From positions 27,146 to 91,145 of the forward strand of contig CAIQCB010000059.1 in assembly GCA_903870245.1 (NCBI GenBank): a DNA stretch of 64,000 bases, written 5' to 3'. Each line of letters opens with the position of its first letter. Position 1 is the first letter of the stretch. A model generated the notes under the pieces. The model was not told the origin of the DNA. It saw nothing but the letters and a program-made list of their open reading frames with translations, and ran no database searches. The position numbers and the translations under genes are program-made. Shown here one piece after another: positions 28,749 to 38,873 of the stretch. The DNA is from an uncultured Methylocystaceae bacterium (GTDB lineage Bacteria; Pseudomonadota; Alphaproteobacteria; Rhizobiales; Beijerinckiaceae).

Positions 28749-29819
28749 ATGTTCGCACAAGACAAGCTCGATCTGATTTTACGTCGCTACGACGAACTCG
28801 GCGAAAAACTCTCGACGGGCGCCGACGGACAGACTTTTGTCGCCCTGTCGCGCGAGCGCGCCGCGCTTGACGATGTCGTCGCAGCGATCCTCGCCTGGCG
28901 CGACGCGCAACGGGAGGTCGAGGATCTTGCAGGCATGGGCGCGGATTCGTCGCTCGACGCCGATATGCGCGCCCTTGCCGAGGCGGAGTCCGGTCCGGCG
29001 CAGGAAAAATGCGCGGCCGCCGAACAGGCGTTGAGGCTGGCGTTGTTGCCGAAAGACGAGGCCGACGAAAAGGGAGTCATTCTTGAAGTGCGCGCCGGCA
29101 CCGGCGGCGACGAGGCTTCGCTCTTCGCCGGCGATTTGTTCCGCGCCTATCAGAAATACGCCGCATTGCAGGGCTGGCGCGTCGAGCTCGTTTCGGAAAG
29201 TCCGGGCGCCCTTGGAGGCTTCAAGGAAGTCGTCGCCGAAATCATCGGGCGCGGCGTCTATGGCAAGTTGAAATTCGAGTCCGGCGTGCATCGCGTGCAG
29301 CGCGTGCCGGCGACCGAAACGCAGGGTCGTATTCACACCTCCGCCGCCACCGTCGCCGTGCTGCCGCAGGCCGAAGACGTCGATATCGATATTGACGATA
29401 AGGATTTGCAAATCGAAACCATGCGCGCCGGCGGCGCCGGCGGTCAGCATGTCAACAAAACCGAGTCGGCGATCCGCATCACCCACATCCCGACCGGCAT
29501 CGTCGTGATGATGCAGGAGGAGCGTTCGCAGCATCGCAATCGCGCCAAGGCGATGGGCGTGCTGCGCTCGCGTCTCTACGACGCCGAACGCCAGCGGCTC
29601 GACCGAGAACGCTCCGACGACCGCAAGCAACAAGTTGGCTCAGGCGACCGCTCCGAACGCATCCGCACCTATAATTTTCCGCAGGGCCGCGTCACAGACC
29701 ATCGCATCAATCTGACGCTCTACAAGCTCGATCGCGTGATGGAAGGCGAGATGGACGAACTCATCGACGCGCTGATCACTGATCATCAGCAGAAGCTGCT
29801 GGCGCTGGGCGAGGGGTGA
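28749..29819 (+). CDS. prfA: Peptide chain release factor 1
   Basis: 356 residues, complete. The catalytic GGQ is at 231-233 ([16 protein letters not shown]); the codon-recognition region and C-terminal domain 3 are present. It terminates translation at UAA/UAG. prmC, which methylates the GGQ glutamine and usually follows prfA, is not downstream: the next gene is on the other strand. Confidence 0.97.
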   Translation: MFAQDKLDLILRRYDELGEKLSTGADGQTFVALSRERAALDDVVAAILAWRDAQREVEDLAGMGADSSLDADMRALAEAESGPAQEKCAAAEQALRLALLPKDEADEKGVILEVRAGTGGDEASLFAGDLFRAYQKYAALQGWRVELVSESPGALGGFKEVVAEIIGRGVYGKLKFESGVHRVQRVPATETQGRIHTSAATVAVLPQAEDVDIDIDDKDLQIETMRAGGAGGQHVNKTESAIRITHIPTGIVVMMQEERSQHRNRAKAMGVLRSRLYDAERQRLDRERSDDRKQQVGSGDRSERIRTYNFPQGRVTDHRINLTLYKLDRVMEGEMDELIDALITDHQQKLLALGEG

Positions 29820-29901
29820 GCAGGCGGCGTATGCGCCATCTCCCCCTGCCGCTCCGATGGTCGCAATGCCTCGCCCTGGGAAACATCATTGTGAGAACAG
29901 T

Positions 29902-31071
29902 CTATTGAGGACACGGCTCCTGCGACGTCATGCAATGAGCGCAGCTCTTGTTTTCCGGCAGATCTTTGTTCAGCAGCGCATCAAGCCATTCGGCGAAGGG
30001 CTCCCCTCCTGTCTGCTCGGCGTAGAAGAGGGGTGAGCGCAGGATTGTGTGCGTTTTGCCGAGCGCCAGATAGGAACGGAAATTGGAGGTCGCCTGACGG
30101 CGTGCGAGTTCGCTTGTCATCTTTTTGGTCCAGGCCTCGCAGGTCCGATCCCCGCCCATTTGCGCATAAAAAGCCCGTTGTGTCGCATCATGATTGGTGG
30201 TGAATTGTGCAAAACGATCACGTTGAAAATGCCCGGCGAGCCGCGTGACAACCTCCGGGTCGGGCGTGTGCTGGGCGTTTCGACCAAAGACCGATGCCGG
30301 AAGCTGATAATTCCAGTTGAGGTTACGGGTCTTTTCAAAATCCGGGGTCGATACGCCCTGACCGGAATCGCCCAGGAAGACGGATCGGGCTCGTGGATAC
30401 AACTTGCGCAATGCTGCATAATGCGTGGCGGCGCCGTATGCGCCGGCGCTTGAACCGCTCACGAGCAGACGCGAAGGTTCCGGCACATTCGCGCGCATCC
30501 AGCTCAGAATCGCTTGCATATTATCCCACCCGCGATGCTGGATCGTGAAAGGCTTGCCCGTATCGGGGTAATGATAATGCGCAGTATTGGAGCCCGAGTG
30601 CACGTCGCCGGTGCAATATGGCACGAAGAGGATACTCCAATCGCGCACCGGATTGCGTGGATTGGAGCGATCAAATATCCCGCTCATGTGCGCAGGACCA
30701 TCGCCGGGCAAGAGTTCGGCCTTGTATACGCTTTCAGCATTTTCTGCGTCCTTGCCCGTGAACGTCGCCCGGTCACCCTCCAGCCGCGGTTTGGAGCAGG
30801 TCTCGTCATTCCAGCATGCGCCGCCGCCATTGAAAAAGATCGCCAGGCCGTCGCTTGCGCCCTTGTAAAACCAGTAGGAATAGGTTGGGTCCGAGCCGGG
30901 CGCTTGCGAACAGGTAGGCGTGTAGAGTCGGCCATTGACACGCACTGGCTTGGCTTCAATCTGCATCCATTCCCCTGCCTCATGCCCGGATGTCGCAGGC
31001 TCATGCGCGTTCTGTTGCGCCACAGCGATGGAAGGGAGCAGCAAAGCCGCCGCGATCAGTCCGTTTTTCAT
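29902..31071 (-). CDS. Secreted pectin acetylesterase/Notum-family hydrolase
   Basis: 389 residues with a signal peptide (1-18, cleaved after SIAVA). The family features are the oxyanion segment NGGGACWN (81-88), the nucleophile elbow GSSAG (S208) and the later FGRNAQHTPD and TCEAW segments; cysteines are numerous, fitting an exported fold. Members deacetylate pectin or remove lipid groups from proteins. In a bacterium of this sort it may act on acetylated plant or bacterial polysaccharide, but the substrate is not evident. It is a single-gene unit, flanked by 82 bp to prfA (convergent). Confidence 0.8.
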   Translation of the reverse strand: MKNGLIAAALLLPSIAVAQQNAHEPATSGHEAGEWMQIEAKPVRVNGRLYTPTCSQAPGSDPTYSYWFYKGASDGLAIFFNGGGACWNDETCSKPRLEGDRATFTGKDAENAESVYKAELLPGDGPAHMSGIFDRSNPRNPVRDWSILFVPYCTGDVHSGSNTAHYHYPDTGKPFTIQHRGWDNMQAILSWMRANVPEPSRLLVSGSSAGAYGAATHYAALRKLYPRARSVFLGDSGQGVSTPDFEKTRNLNWNYQLPASVFGRNAQHTPDPEVVTRLAGHFQRDRFAQFTTNHDATQRAFYAQMGGDRTCEAWTKKMTSELARRQATSNFRSYLALGKTHTILRSPLFYAEQTGGEPFAEWLDALLNKDLPENKSCAHCMTSQEPCPQ

Positions 31072-31361
31072 TCTCGTCCCAATCTTTCCGGTTCGATTGA
31101 CCCTTCCCGAGGCAGCATTCTGTTAATGATCGTCAACGACTTGAATTCCGATGTCGTCTTGCCCGGGATCAAGGGACGATCTCGCCCAATATTTCGATTT
31201 GATTTCATCCCTGCGGCGCTCATCCTCCGGAGAGGATTTTTTTTCGTAACCGCCCGGTATTTTTGGTCAAGTCGTTCTGGCGTTTCGTCCAGGTTTATAT
31301 TGCCAGCCGCAGGTTGTGGGGCCGATACGCCAAATCGACGCGCTTACAGGATCGGCAGTAG

Positions 31362-31856
31362 CTACTGCGCCGGAGCCTGACTGGCTGTGCAGGCGACATA
31401 TCCCCCTTGCAAGCCGTCATTTTCGTACGACGCTTCCGTCATCGCGCCTTGCCACGAGGTCGCGCCGCCGGATGCAACAATTTGAGCCGTAGGGTTCTGG
31501 GAAGTCACGACCGGATTTGTCGAGCTGTAACCAGGACTGTAGGCAAGCGGATTTGGCGGGGTCAATAAATTTAACGCGCTGGTGCTCGCCAGTGGCGCTG
31601 TGCACCAGAGAGGAGTGCTGGGGTTAGACGAGTCGCTACCGTAGCCAACCGAGACAGGATAGTTTTCGTTGCAACCTTTTGACGTAGGATTGCACGATCC
31701 GGTTTGCCCCGGCTGGAGAGTGGCATGGTAACAGGTATTGCAATCACCGAACCAGATCGATACTTGCACGCCGGTGTTGTTAGTGATTGTAAAAGCCATG
31801 GCGCTCTGGGCTACGCTGATCGCTGTCGCCGTGTAAATCAGAAGCTTTTTCAGCAT
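31362..31856 (-). CDS. Cys-rich secreted protein of unknown function
   Basis: 164 residues. The first ~21 residues are a signal peptide (ends AMAF). The mature part starts FTITNNTGVQVSIWFGDC and is rich in Asn/Thr/Ser/Gly with several cysteines (DCNTCYH, SCNPTSKGCNE, WCTAP, YVACTAS). The opening recalls the first strand of thaumatin-like or other extracellular beta-sandwich proteins, but I cannot assign a family. ATG at 31856 is preceded by AAAGGA at good spacing. Base use is less GC-rich than its neighbours, which may indicate acquisition. Flanking regions 31072-31361 and 31893-32279 hold nothing I recognise. Confidence 0.7.
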   Translation of the reverse strand: MLKKLLIYTATAISVAQSAMAFTITNNTGVQVSIWFGDCNTCYHATLQPGQTGSCNPTSKGCNENYPVSVGYGSDSSNPSTPLWCTAPLASTSALNLLTPPNPLAYSPGYSSTNPVVTSQNPTAQIVASGGATSWQGAMTEASYENDGLQGGYVACTASQAPAQ

Positions 31857-32279
31857 CGTTTCGATCCTTTCCCTTATATCATGGATACTCAAATTATTGA
31901 CGGATCAATCTCACGCCGTATCGGCGAGACACACTTACAAGAGCAAGTTTTTTTTCCTGCGTCCAGTGGGCTTTCACGTCCCCCTTGAATGCTCTGACGC
32001 CGACGCGTCGGTTGACCATCACAGTTTGTAAATCATGTCTCCCTTGCGTCAGTTCTTATACGAAAAACGATTTGAAACGGCTGTTAATGCGCCTGTTGTA
32101 AATTTCCGGGAGAAGCCGCCGTCCGGGAAAAGCCGACGTCAGGCGGATTACGGTTGACGCAGATAGTTGCCTATAGCGTCGGGCGCAAGAATGTCTCTCT
32201 CCGGCGCTTTCGCAACTGCGTTCATTTCCTTGCGAAAATCACGGAGCGCGAGAATTCCACAATCCTGCTCTTGCAGGTC

Positions 32280-33884
32280 TCAATGACGGAAGTGTCGCAA
32301 TCCGGTAAACACCATCGCAAGTCCCTGAGCGTCTGCGGCGGCGATAACCTCGGCGTCCTTCACCGAGCCGCCCGGCTGGATCACCGCCGTCGCGCCGGCC
32401 GCGGCGGCGGCGAGCAGACCGTCGGCGAAGGGGAAAAACGCGTCGGAGGCGACTACCGAGCCCTTTGCGAGGCTCTCCGTCAGCCCGGCCATCTGCGCGG
32501 ACTCCTGCGCCTTGTGGGCGGCGGTCCGCGAACTGTCGATGCGCGACATTTGTCCGGCGCCGACGCCGACTGTCGCGCCGTCCTTCGCATAGACGATGGC
32601 GTTGGATTTCACATGCTTGACCACGCGCCAGGCGAATTTCAGATCGGCAAGTTCGTGCGCGTCGGGCGCGCGCCGCGTGACGACGGTCAGATTGAGATCG
32701 TCGATTACGGCGTTGTCACGCGATTGCGCGAGAAAGCCGCCGGCGACGCTGCGGAAGGCGAGGCCTGGCGCGCGTGGATCAGGCAGTCCATCAGCAAGCA
32801 GCAATCGTAAATTCTTTTTGTCGGCGATGATCTCGATGGCGTCCGGATCGGCGTCGGGCGCGATGATCACCTCGGTGAAAATTTTCACGATCTCACGCGC
32901 GGCCGCCGCATCGAGCCTGCGGTTGAGCGCAACGATCCCGCCAAAGGCGGATACAGGATCGCAGCGCAACGCCTTCGTGTAGGCCTCGGCGAGCGTCGGC
33001 GCTTCCGCCACGCCGCAGGGGTTGGCGTGTTTGACGATAACGACCGCCGCCGTGCGCGCCGGATCGAATTCCCCCACGCACTCATAGGCCGCATCCGTGT
33101 CGTTGATGTTGTTGTAGGAGAGCTGTTTGCCCTGCATCTGCCTTGCGGTGGCGACTCCTGGGCGATTGTCGCCGGTGCGATAAAAGCCGGCCATTTGATG
33201 CGGGTTCTCGCCATAGCGCATATCGCTGGCGAGTCGTCCGCCGATAGCGCGCAGCGGTGGCGTTACGACGTCGATCTGCGTCGCCAGCCAGTTGGAGATC
33301 GCGGCGTCGTAGGTCGCCGTGCGCGCGAATGCCTTTTGCGCCAATCGCCGTCGCGTTGTCAGCCGCGTTGCGCCATTGGTTTCGGTCATCTCGGCCGTCA
33401 GGGCGGCGTAATCCTCCGGATCGACGACCACAGCGACATCGTCATGATTTTTCGACGCTGCGCGGATCATCGCCGGCCCGCCGATATCAATGTTTTCGAC
33501 ACATTCCTCGTAGGGCCTGCCCTTCGCCAGCGTCGCCTCGAAGGGATAGAGATTCACCACCAGCAGATCGATGGGACGAATATCATGGGCCAGCATCGCC
33601 GCTTCATGTTCGGGGTTCTCACGGATCGCGAGCAGGCCGCCATGAACCTTGGGATGCAGCGTCTTGAGCCGGCCGTCCATCATTTCGGGAAACTGGGTGA
33701 GATCGGAGATGTCGCGCACCGGCAGGCCGGCGTCGGCGAGCGCTTTGCGCGTGCCGCCGGTCGAGATCAGTTCGACGCCATGGGCGACCAAAGCGCCGGC
33801 GAAATCGATCAGCCCGGTCTTGTCCGAGACGGAGAGAAGCGCGCGCGTGATTTTTCGCTGGTCGACCGGCATCGGAGCATCCAT
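32280..33884 (-). CDS. purH: Bifunctional AICAR formyltransferase/IMP cyclohydrolase PurH
   Basis: 534 residues, full length. The N-terminal IMP cyclohydrolase ([24 protein letters not shown]) and the C-terminal AICAR transformylase ([27 protein letters not shown]) are intact. It performs the last two steps of purine synthesis. I chose the ATG at 33884, just before the conserved start; an in-frame ATG at 33872 is an alternative and no strong ribosome-binding site decides. It lies 28 bp after the heparinase-like gene on the same strand, as in many relatives. Confidence 0.96.
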   Translation of the reverse strand: MDAPMPVDQRKITRALLSVSDKTGLIDFAGALVAHGVELISTGGTRKALADAGLPVRDISDLTQFPEMMDGRLKTLHPKVHGGLLAIRENPEHEAAMLAHDIRPIDLLVVNLYPFEATLAKGRPYEECVENIDIGGPAMIRAASKNHDDVAVVVDPEDYAALTAEMTETNGATRLTTRRRLAQKAFARTATYDAAISNWLATQIDVVTPPLRAIGGRLASDMRYGENPHQMAGFYRTGDNRPGVATARQMQGKQLSYNNINDTDAAYECVGEFDPARTAAVVIVKHANPCGVAEAPTLAEAYTKALRCDPVSAFGGIVALNRRLDAAAAREIVKIFTEVIIAPDADPDAIEIIADKKNLRLLLADGLPDPRAPGLAFRSVAGGFLAQSRDNAVIDDLNLTVVTRRAPDAHELADLKFAWRVVKHVKSNAIVYAKDGATVGVGAGQMSRIDSSRTAAHKAQESAQMAGLTESLAKGSVVASDAFFPFADGLLAAAAAGATAVIQPGGSVKDAEVIAAADAQGLAMVFTGLRHFRH

Positions 33885-33912
33885 TCTGTGGTGACGGAAA
33901 CCGAGGCGGCTA

Positions 33913-35598
33913 TCACAGATTTTGGCCCGGCGGAACCACGCCTGGCGAAGGCAGGGGCGCGAAGGACCATCGGATATCGACGCCCGGAGCCGCCTTGCCG
34001 GATAGCGCGATCTGGCGGGCAGGCCGGGCGCCGGCGGGGCTGGCGTAAAATACGCTGTCCACGACGCGGGCTTCGGCGCCGTTCGCCGAGAACAGCAATC
34101 GTTCGCCATTGCCGAGGGTCAGCGCCACGCCGTCGTCGACAATCGTCGCGCTGACCTGCGGGTGAAGATGAAAGCGCAAGGCGAATTCGGTCGGGTTGTC
34201 GGGGCCGCCGCCGCTTGCGGCGAGGAGGCGGTCACGCCCCGAAAATGTCCGCCCGTCTTGTGCGAGGGTCAGTTCGCGGGCGTGCACAAGGCCAAACGCG
34301 GCTGCGTAGCCGTCATGCGAGAGGATCAGTGTGGTCTCCTGGTCGTGCGCCCGGCGTTCGACCGTCACCTTGTTCGGCCCGGCCACCGCACGGCCGGGAC
34401 TTTTGCGGGCGGGCTCCAAGAAGCGGGCCGAGGATGTCTCGCCAAGAGTCAGCGTTGAATGGGCGGCTGTTTTTCGCGCGGTTTCGCGGGCTTCGGCGTT
34501 GTGCGGACCGGGCGCGCCACAGTTAACCACAACCCGCTCTGTCCCGCGGGAGTATTCGAACGACAAACAACCGGCGTGGGCGTCGCTGGCGAATTCGGCG
34601 GGCGGGGCGCCGCCGGCGTCGACCAGCACTAGTGCCGGGAAGGCCTCCATCCTTTGATAGCCGGTCGCCTGGGCCTGCAAGGGGACCGGACCGCGCGTCT
34701 CCTCATGCGTGAGCGCCGTGGCGAGACGGTCGCGAGCGGTCATCCCGGCGCCGTTAAACAGAGCCAGCGATCCGTCGCCATGCTGCATCATCCGCAACAT
34801 CGGCAAGGCGCGGTCAATAACCCGCTTGATGGTTTCCGGAGTTTTCAGGCCGCGCGCGGCGAAAACCTGGCGCAGCGCCAGAAGATCAAGCAGCAGATCG
34901 AGCGGCGTCTGGGGGTTGCGGCCGATATGGCCGCCATCGGCGAGAATTTGCCGCTGCAGCTCCCTGATCAACAGTCGCATCGCCTCGGTCGCAATGGCGG
35001 CGCCGGAATCAGCGCAGACAGTGAATTCTGCAAGGGCGACAGCGCAGATCAATCGCTCGGAGCCCCGTGTTTTACCTTCGCCCAACGCCAGCCAGAGCAG
35101 CCGGGCATATTCGGCCAGCGCCAGCATGAACCGTTCGTAAAATTCCGAATCGGCCTCGCCCAGCAAAAGGGGGGAATGTGCGAGAAACGACAGCAGACGT
35201 CGCGCGACGATTGCGGGCTCCTGCGCCGGATCGTCCCGGGTGGGCGGGATCGACAGGAAGGTTTCCACCAGTCGTCGGGCCGTCGAACGGTCTTCCTCGC
35301 CAAGATGGCGTAACCAGGAAAAGCCGGTGAGGGCCCGGCGCCAGCCTGTAGAGGGGACGAAACAGGCAAAGGGAGCCTCGCCTTCGGCGACATGGACCGA
35401 TTTGCCCTCAAAAGAGAAGTAGCCGGCGCGGATTTCGTCAGCGACAGTCGAGTCGGCGGTGCGAATGTCAGGCGGCGCAATCCACAGCCGGGTCGGCTGC
35501 TTGATCGACAGCGACCGGATCAGCCGATAGGGCGTCGTCGCCTGGCGAGCCAACACACGGGCTGCCCGGGCGCCGAAACCGCTCAGGCGTTCGCGCAT
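33913..35598 (-). CDS. Heparinase II/III family protein
   Basis: 561 residues. A helical (alpha/alpha)-toroid N-terminal half ([21 protein letters not shown]) is followed by the beta-sandwich heparinase II/III half ([51 protein letters not shown]). No signal peptide is obvious, so it may be cytoplasmic. The enzyme family cleaves uronate-containing polysaccharides by beta-elimination. The gene sits upstream of purH, a linkage typical of Hyphomicrobiales, and the physiological substrate is unknown. Confidence 0.88.
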   Translation of the reverse strand: MRERLSGFGARAARVLARQATTPYRLIRSLSIKQPTRLWIAPPDIRTADSTVADEIRAGYFSFEGKSVHVAEGEAPFACFVPSTGWRRALTGFSWLRHLGEEDRSTARRLVETFLSIPPTRDDPAQEPAIVARRLLSFLAHSPLLLGEADSEFYERFMLALAEYARLLWLALGEGKTRGSERLICAVALAEFTVCADSGAAIATEAMRLLIRELQRQILADGGHIGRNPQTPLDLLLDLLALRQVFAARGLKTPETIKRVIDRALPMLRMMQHGDGSLALFNGAGMTARDRLATALTHEETRGPVPLQAQATGYQRMEAFPALVLVDAGGAPPAEFASDAHAGCLSFEYSRGTERVVVNCGAPGPHNAEARETARKTAAHSTLTLGETSSARFLEPARKSPGRAVAGPNKVTVERRAHDQETTLILSHDGYAAAFGLVHARELTLAQDGRTFSGRDRLLAASGGGPDNPTEFALRFHLHPQVSATIVDDGVALTLGNGERLLFSANGAEARVVDSVFYASPAGARPARQIALSGKAAPGVDIRWSFAPLPSPGVVPPGQNL

Positions 35599-35886
35599 GT
35601 CGTCGCGCCGATCTTCGCCCTTCAGTGGCCCTACTCCAGATTCCCCTGGCTACGAACCAACGGTGCGCCGACGGTCCTGCCGGGCCTTGGTCTAGCGGTT
35701 CGCCGTCCCCCCGACAAGATTGGATGACTTGAGGCATGGGCTTAGACATGGATTGCCGCGCATGGCTTGAAGTGCATGGGTTTGGCGTGCGTTGCAAGGC
35801 TCGGATAGCATGATCGGAGGGCGCTCTACTTTGCCGCGTCGTCCGGATCGGTTATGTCGCGCCATCCACAAAGAGGAGATCGCTCC

Positions 35887-36420
35887 ATGCCGCTTTACAC
35901 ACTTGACGGCGTCGCCCCGCGCCTGCCGGACCCGGGCCGTTATTTTGTGGCCCCCGGCGCGCATCTCGTGGGTAGAGTCGAGCTTCGGGAAGACGCCAAT
36001 GTCTGGTTCAATTGCGTGCTGCGCGGCGATAATGAGTGGATTACTATCGGCGAACGCACAAACATTCAGGACAATAGCGTTTTGCATACGGATATGGGGT
36101 TCCCGCTGACCATCGGCGCCGATTGCACAATTGGTCATAATGTCATCCTGCATGGTTGCACGATTGGTCATACGACGCTGATCGGCATGGGGGCGACGAT
36201 CCTCAACGGCGCGAAGATCGGAAATCATTGTCTGGTCGGCGCCAATGCGCTGATCACCGAGGGCAAGGAGTTTCCCGATTATTCGCTGATCGTCGGCGCG
36301 CCGGCGAAAATCGCCCGCACGCTTGACGACGCCTCGCGCAGGAAATTTCTCGAATCCGCGCAACACTATGTCGAAAATGGCCGGCGTTATATGGCAGGGC
36401 TGAAATTGATGGAGGACTAA
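35887..36420 (+). CDS. Gamma-carbonic-anhydrase-like hexapeptide-repeat protein
   Basis: 177 residues forming a left-handed beta-helix of hexapeptide repeats. Three likely metal-binding histidines are H67, H84 and H89 (SVLHTD, GHNVILHGC). The family (YrdA/PaaY/CaiE-like) includes zinc- or iron-dependent carbonic anhydrases and proteins of uncertain activity. Start ATG at 35887 follows GAGATCGCTCC with weak GGAG-like pairing. Divergent from the heparinase gene, with 288 bp of unassigned sequence between. Confidence 0.88.
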   Translation: MPLYTLDGVAPRLPDPGRYFVAPGAHLVGRVELREDANVWFNCVLRGDNEWITIGERTNIQDNSVLHTDMGFPLTIGADCTIGHNVILHGCTIGHTTLIGMGATILNGAKIGNHCLVGANALITEGKEFPDYSLIVGAPAKIARTLDDASRRKFLESAQHYVENGRRYMAGLKLMED

Positions 36421-36512
36421 AAAGGCGATCAGCTTGAGCTATGCTAGGCTGTCCTCCCAGCAAAATCGATTGGAAACGAAAGGGCCTCAACCGAAATCGC
36501 CGGCGCATATAA

Positions 36513-36524
36513 TTTACATGTAAA
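36513..36524. promoter_or_regulatory. Perfect 12-bp palindrome upstream of a haem-binding-like gene
   Basis: TTTACATGTAAA is self-complementary and lies 228 bp before the start codon at 36752. The intergenic stretch 36421-36751 is AT-rich near its 3' end and otherwise shows no gene. An operator role is inference. Confidence 0.3.
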
Positions 36525-36751
36525 GACAAGCTTAACCTTGGGGCGCCAAACGCTCCCTCACGGGCTCCTCCATCGCGATTATCCGATAACTCTCCCTGCG
36601 CAGGAGCATGTCCAGAGATCCTTGATTCTATCGGGAGCCGCCGCCCGCGCGTTGTCGCCAATCCCTTGTCAAAATTATAAATCGGGGCAATTATTTGGGG
36701 CAGTTAAATTTTAAACGGTAAAATCCCGTTCGAATGTTTTGGAGGAAAACA

Positions 36752-37522
36752 ATGATCAAGAAGCTTTGTTTGGCGACAGCGGCGATCGGCGTTGCTTGCG
36801 CCGTTTATGCTAGCGGCCCGGTTATGGCTCAAAAAGCCGACGACTCGAAAGAGCGAGGCAATGGCTTGCTTGGCCCCATTGTCGACTCCTCCGATGCGCC
36901 TTACGGTAAAAAGCAATGTTCGATTCCGAAGTCCACGCTTGGCCAGGTGCAATCGGCTCTGGATGAGGTTGTCGCATCGGGCAATGGCGGTCTCTTCACG
37001 CCGAATATGATGTGGCTCTCGATCGTTGATCGCCAGGGCGTATTGTGCCTCGTCACTCGCAGCAATGCTGGCGGCGCTCCCTCGGACGCCTGGCCCGGCA
37101 GCCGCGCGATCGCTATCGCCAAAGCCAGCACGGCGAACGACTTTAGTAATTATAAAAACGCCCTGTCCACGGCCAACCTTTATGGTCCGACGCAGCCCGG
37201 CGGCTCACTCTTTGGTTTGAACAACTCCAATCCGTTCAACCCGCAATTCAACGCTCAAGGAACAGGTCTGGGCTTTGTTCCCGGCGGCATCATTACCTTC
37301 GGCGGCGGCGTCGCGTTGTATCCCGCCAAAGGCGGCAAGGTCATTGGCGGTCTCGGCGTCAGCGGCGACACTTCATGCGCGGACCATGCTGTCGCTTACC
37401 GCGTGCGTGCGAGGCTGGGCCTCGATCAAACGCCGAACAGCGACAACATTTCCTACGCCGCCACTGGCAATGGATTCACCCAGCCCTACTGCCTTGGGGC
37501 CGGCAAAGATATCATTCCCTGA
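36752..37522 (+). CDS. Secreted GlcG/HbpS-like haem-binding protein
   Basis: 256 residues. A signal peptide (1-26, ending GPVMA) precedes a DUF336/GlcG-HbpS fold: MWLSIVDRQGVLCLVTRS, SRAIAIAKASTANDFS, and PGGIITFGGGVALY with KVIGGLGVSGDTSCADHAVAYRVR at the end. HbpS-type proteins bind haem or sense redox; other GlcG members have no proven function. Start ATG at 36752 with a strong GGAGG. A hairpin terminator follows, so the gene is a single unit. Confidence 0.85.
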   Translation: MIKKLCLATAAIGVACAVYASGPVMAQKADDSKERGNGLLGPIVDSSDAPYGKKQCSIPKSTLGQVQSALDEVVASGNGGLFTPNMMWLSIVDRQGVLCLVTRSNAGGAPSDAWPGSRAIAIAKASTANDFSNYKNALSTANLYGPTQPGGSLFGLNNSNPFNPQFNAQGTGLGFVPGGIITFGGGVALYPAKGGKVIGGLGVSGDTSCADHAVAYRVRARLGLDQTPNSDNISYAATGNGFTQPYCLGAGKDIIP

Positions 37523-37555
37523 TCGTTGTTCTTTTGTGACGCAGATCGACAGAGT

Positions 37556-37591
37556 AGCGCCCCGTTATCACGATGTGAACGGGGCGCTTTT
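37556..37591 (+). terminator. Rho-independent terminator
   Basis: Perfect inverted repeat AGCGCCCCGTT / AACGGGGCGCT with an 11-nt loop and a short T run. It closes the haem-binding-like gene. The remaining stretch to 37904 holds no gene I can support. Confidence 0.85.
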
Positions 37592-37904
37592 GTTGAAATT
37601 GTCCGATTTTGATCGTTCATCGATAACGCAGACGCCTTAAGGAATGGCGTAAAAATCCGAAATCTTCCTATCGGCGCGGTGACGTCGCAGCGGCAATGTC
37701 TCTTGCGCGAGGTCGGTCAGCGCGTCGTAACGTCTTGTGTTGCGAAGGAGCGTCTCGTGTTCCGAAGACGAGCGTTATCGCCGGGGAACGGCTATTTTCC
37801 CGAACGCGCTAAATTCCTGACGGACGCGCTTTTCTACTGCGCCATGTATTATCGGCGTCAACTGCCTGTTTGCGTCTCGATACATTTGAGAATGAGCTCC
37901 GCAA

Positions 37905-38873
37905 TCAGCGCGCCCTCATTACGCCGGCGAGTAACGCGTCGATAATATCCGGCTCGTCGAATTCCAGCTTCACAGGCAGGCATTCGACATTCGCGCCACG
38001 CGCCGCGTCTTTTTCTGTCGTGATCAGCCGCGCCTGGTGCGATTGCGCGAACGTATAAAGACGCTCGATCTCGTACGGCGCGAAGACATGATGATCCGGA
38101 AAGGCCTGCGTCGCCACGGCCTCGGCGCCAATTTCGCGGAGCGTGCGGAAAAATTTTTCCGGCCGCGCGATCCCGGCGAAGGCGACGACGCGCGCGCCTG
38201 CCAGCCCGATTGCGACAACGGGATCGGGCGCAAGACGCGCGCGAAAGACGCTCTTTTCGAAACCATGGACGACCGCCGCGCCGGCCACGCCATCGCCGAT
38301 CGTCACCAGCGCATCGGCCGTCGCCAGTTGCGCGTCGAGCGGCGCGCGCAAAGGGCCCGCCGGCAGACAGGAGCCGTTGCCGGCGCCATAATCGGCATCG
38401 ATCGCCAGTAACGCCAGATCGGGCGCCAGCGCACGACTGTGAAAACCATCGTCGAGCACCAAAACCGTCGCGCCGATGTCGGCCGCAAACCGTGCGCCGG
38501 CTGTGCGGTCAGCGCAGACGATGGTGGGCGCGACCCGCGCCAGCAACAGCGCTTCGTCGCCTACAAGGCGCGCATCGTGACTCGCGGGATCGACCAGCAC
38601 GGGCGCCCTCCCATGAAGGCTGCGCCCATAGCCTCGCGTTATCAGGGCCGGTCGCGCACCTATCGCCACAAGTCTTGTCGCTACCGCTATCGCCAATGGC
38701 GTTTTGCCGTCGCCGCCGATGGTCGGACCGCCGACGACAATGGTTGGCAAGGGGGCGCGTGGCGCAGATTGGATCAGGCGCCGCGCGGCGATAGCGCCAT
38801 AAAACGTGGCGATTGGCGCCAACAGACGCGGCGCGAGGCCATCGCGCCGCCAGAACGCCGGCGCGCGCTTCAT
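37905..38873 (-). CDS. lpxK: Tetraacyldisaccharide 4'-kinase LpxK
   Basis: 322 residues. The P-loop reads GGDGKTP (53-59) within VVGGPTIGGDGKTPLAIAVA; the family usually has GGTGKTP or GGAGKTP, so Asp is a small variant. LITRGYGRSL, VGDEALLLAR and VLDDGFHSRAL are standard LpxK blocks. It phosphorylates the lipid A disaccharide at the 4' position at the inner membrane. Its start overlaps the waaA stop (ATGA), so the two Kdo/lipid A genes are coupled. Confidence 0.95.
   Translation of the reverse strand: MKRAPAFWRRDGLAPRLLAPIATFYGAIAARRLIQSAPRAPLPTIVVGGPTIGGDGKTPLAIAVATRLVAIGARPALITRGYGRSLHGRAPVLVDPASHDARLVGDEALLLARVAPTIVCADRTAGARFAADIGATVLVLDDGFHSRALAPDLALLAIDADYGAGNGSCLPAGPLRAPLDAQLATADALVTIGDGVAGAAVVHGFEKSVFRARLAPDPVVAIGLAGARVVAFAGIARPEKFFRTLREIGAEAVATQAFPDHHVFAPYEIERLYTFAQSHQARLITTEKDAARGANVECLPVKLEFDEPDIIDALLAGVMRAR

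Noticed and set aside
28779..29633. 284-codon antisense frame over prfA
   Set aside because: Entirely inside a complete, conserved release factor gene; no domain.
32154..32810. 218-codon plus-strand frame over the 3' end of purH
   Set aside because: Overlaps the well conserved C-terminus of PurH and has no export or domain features.
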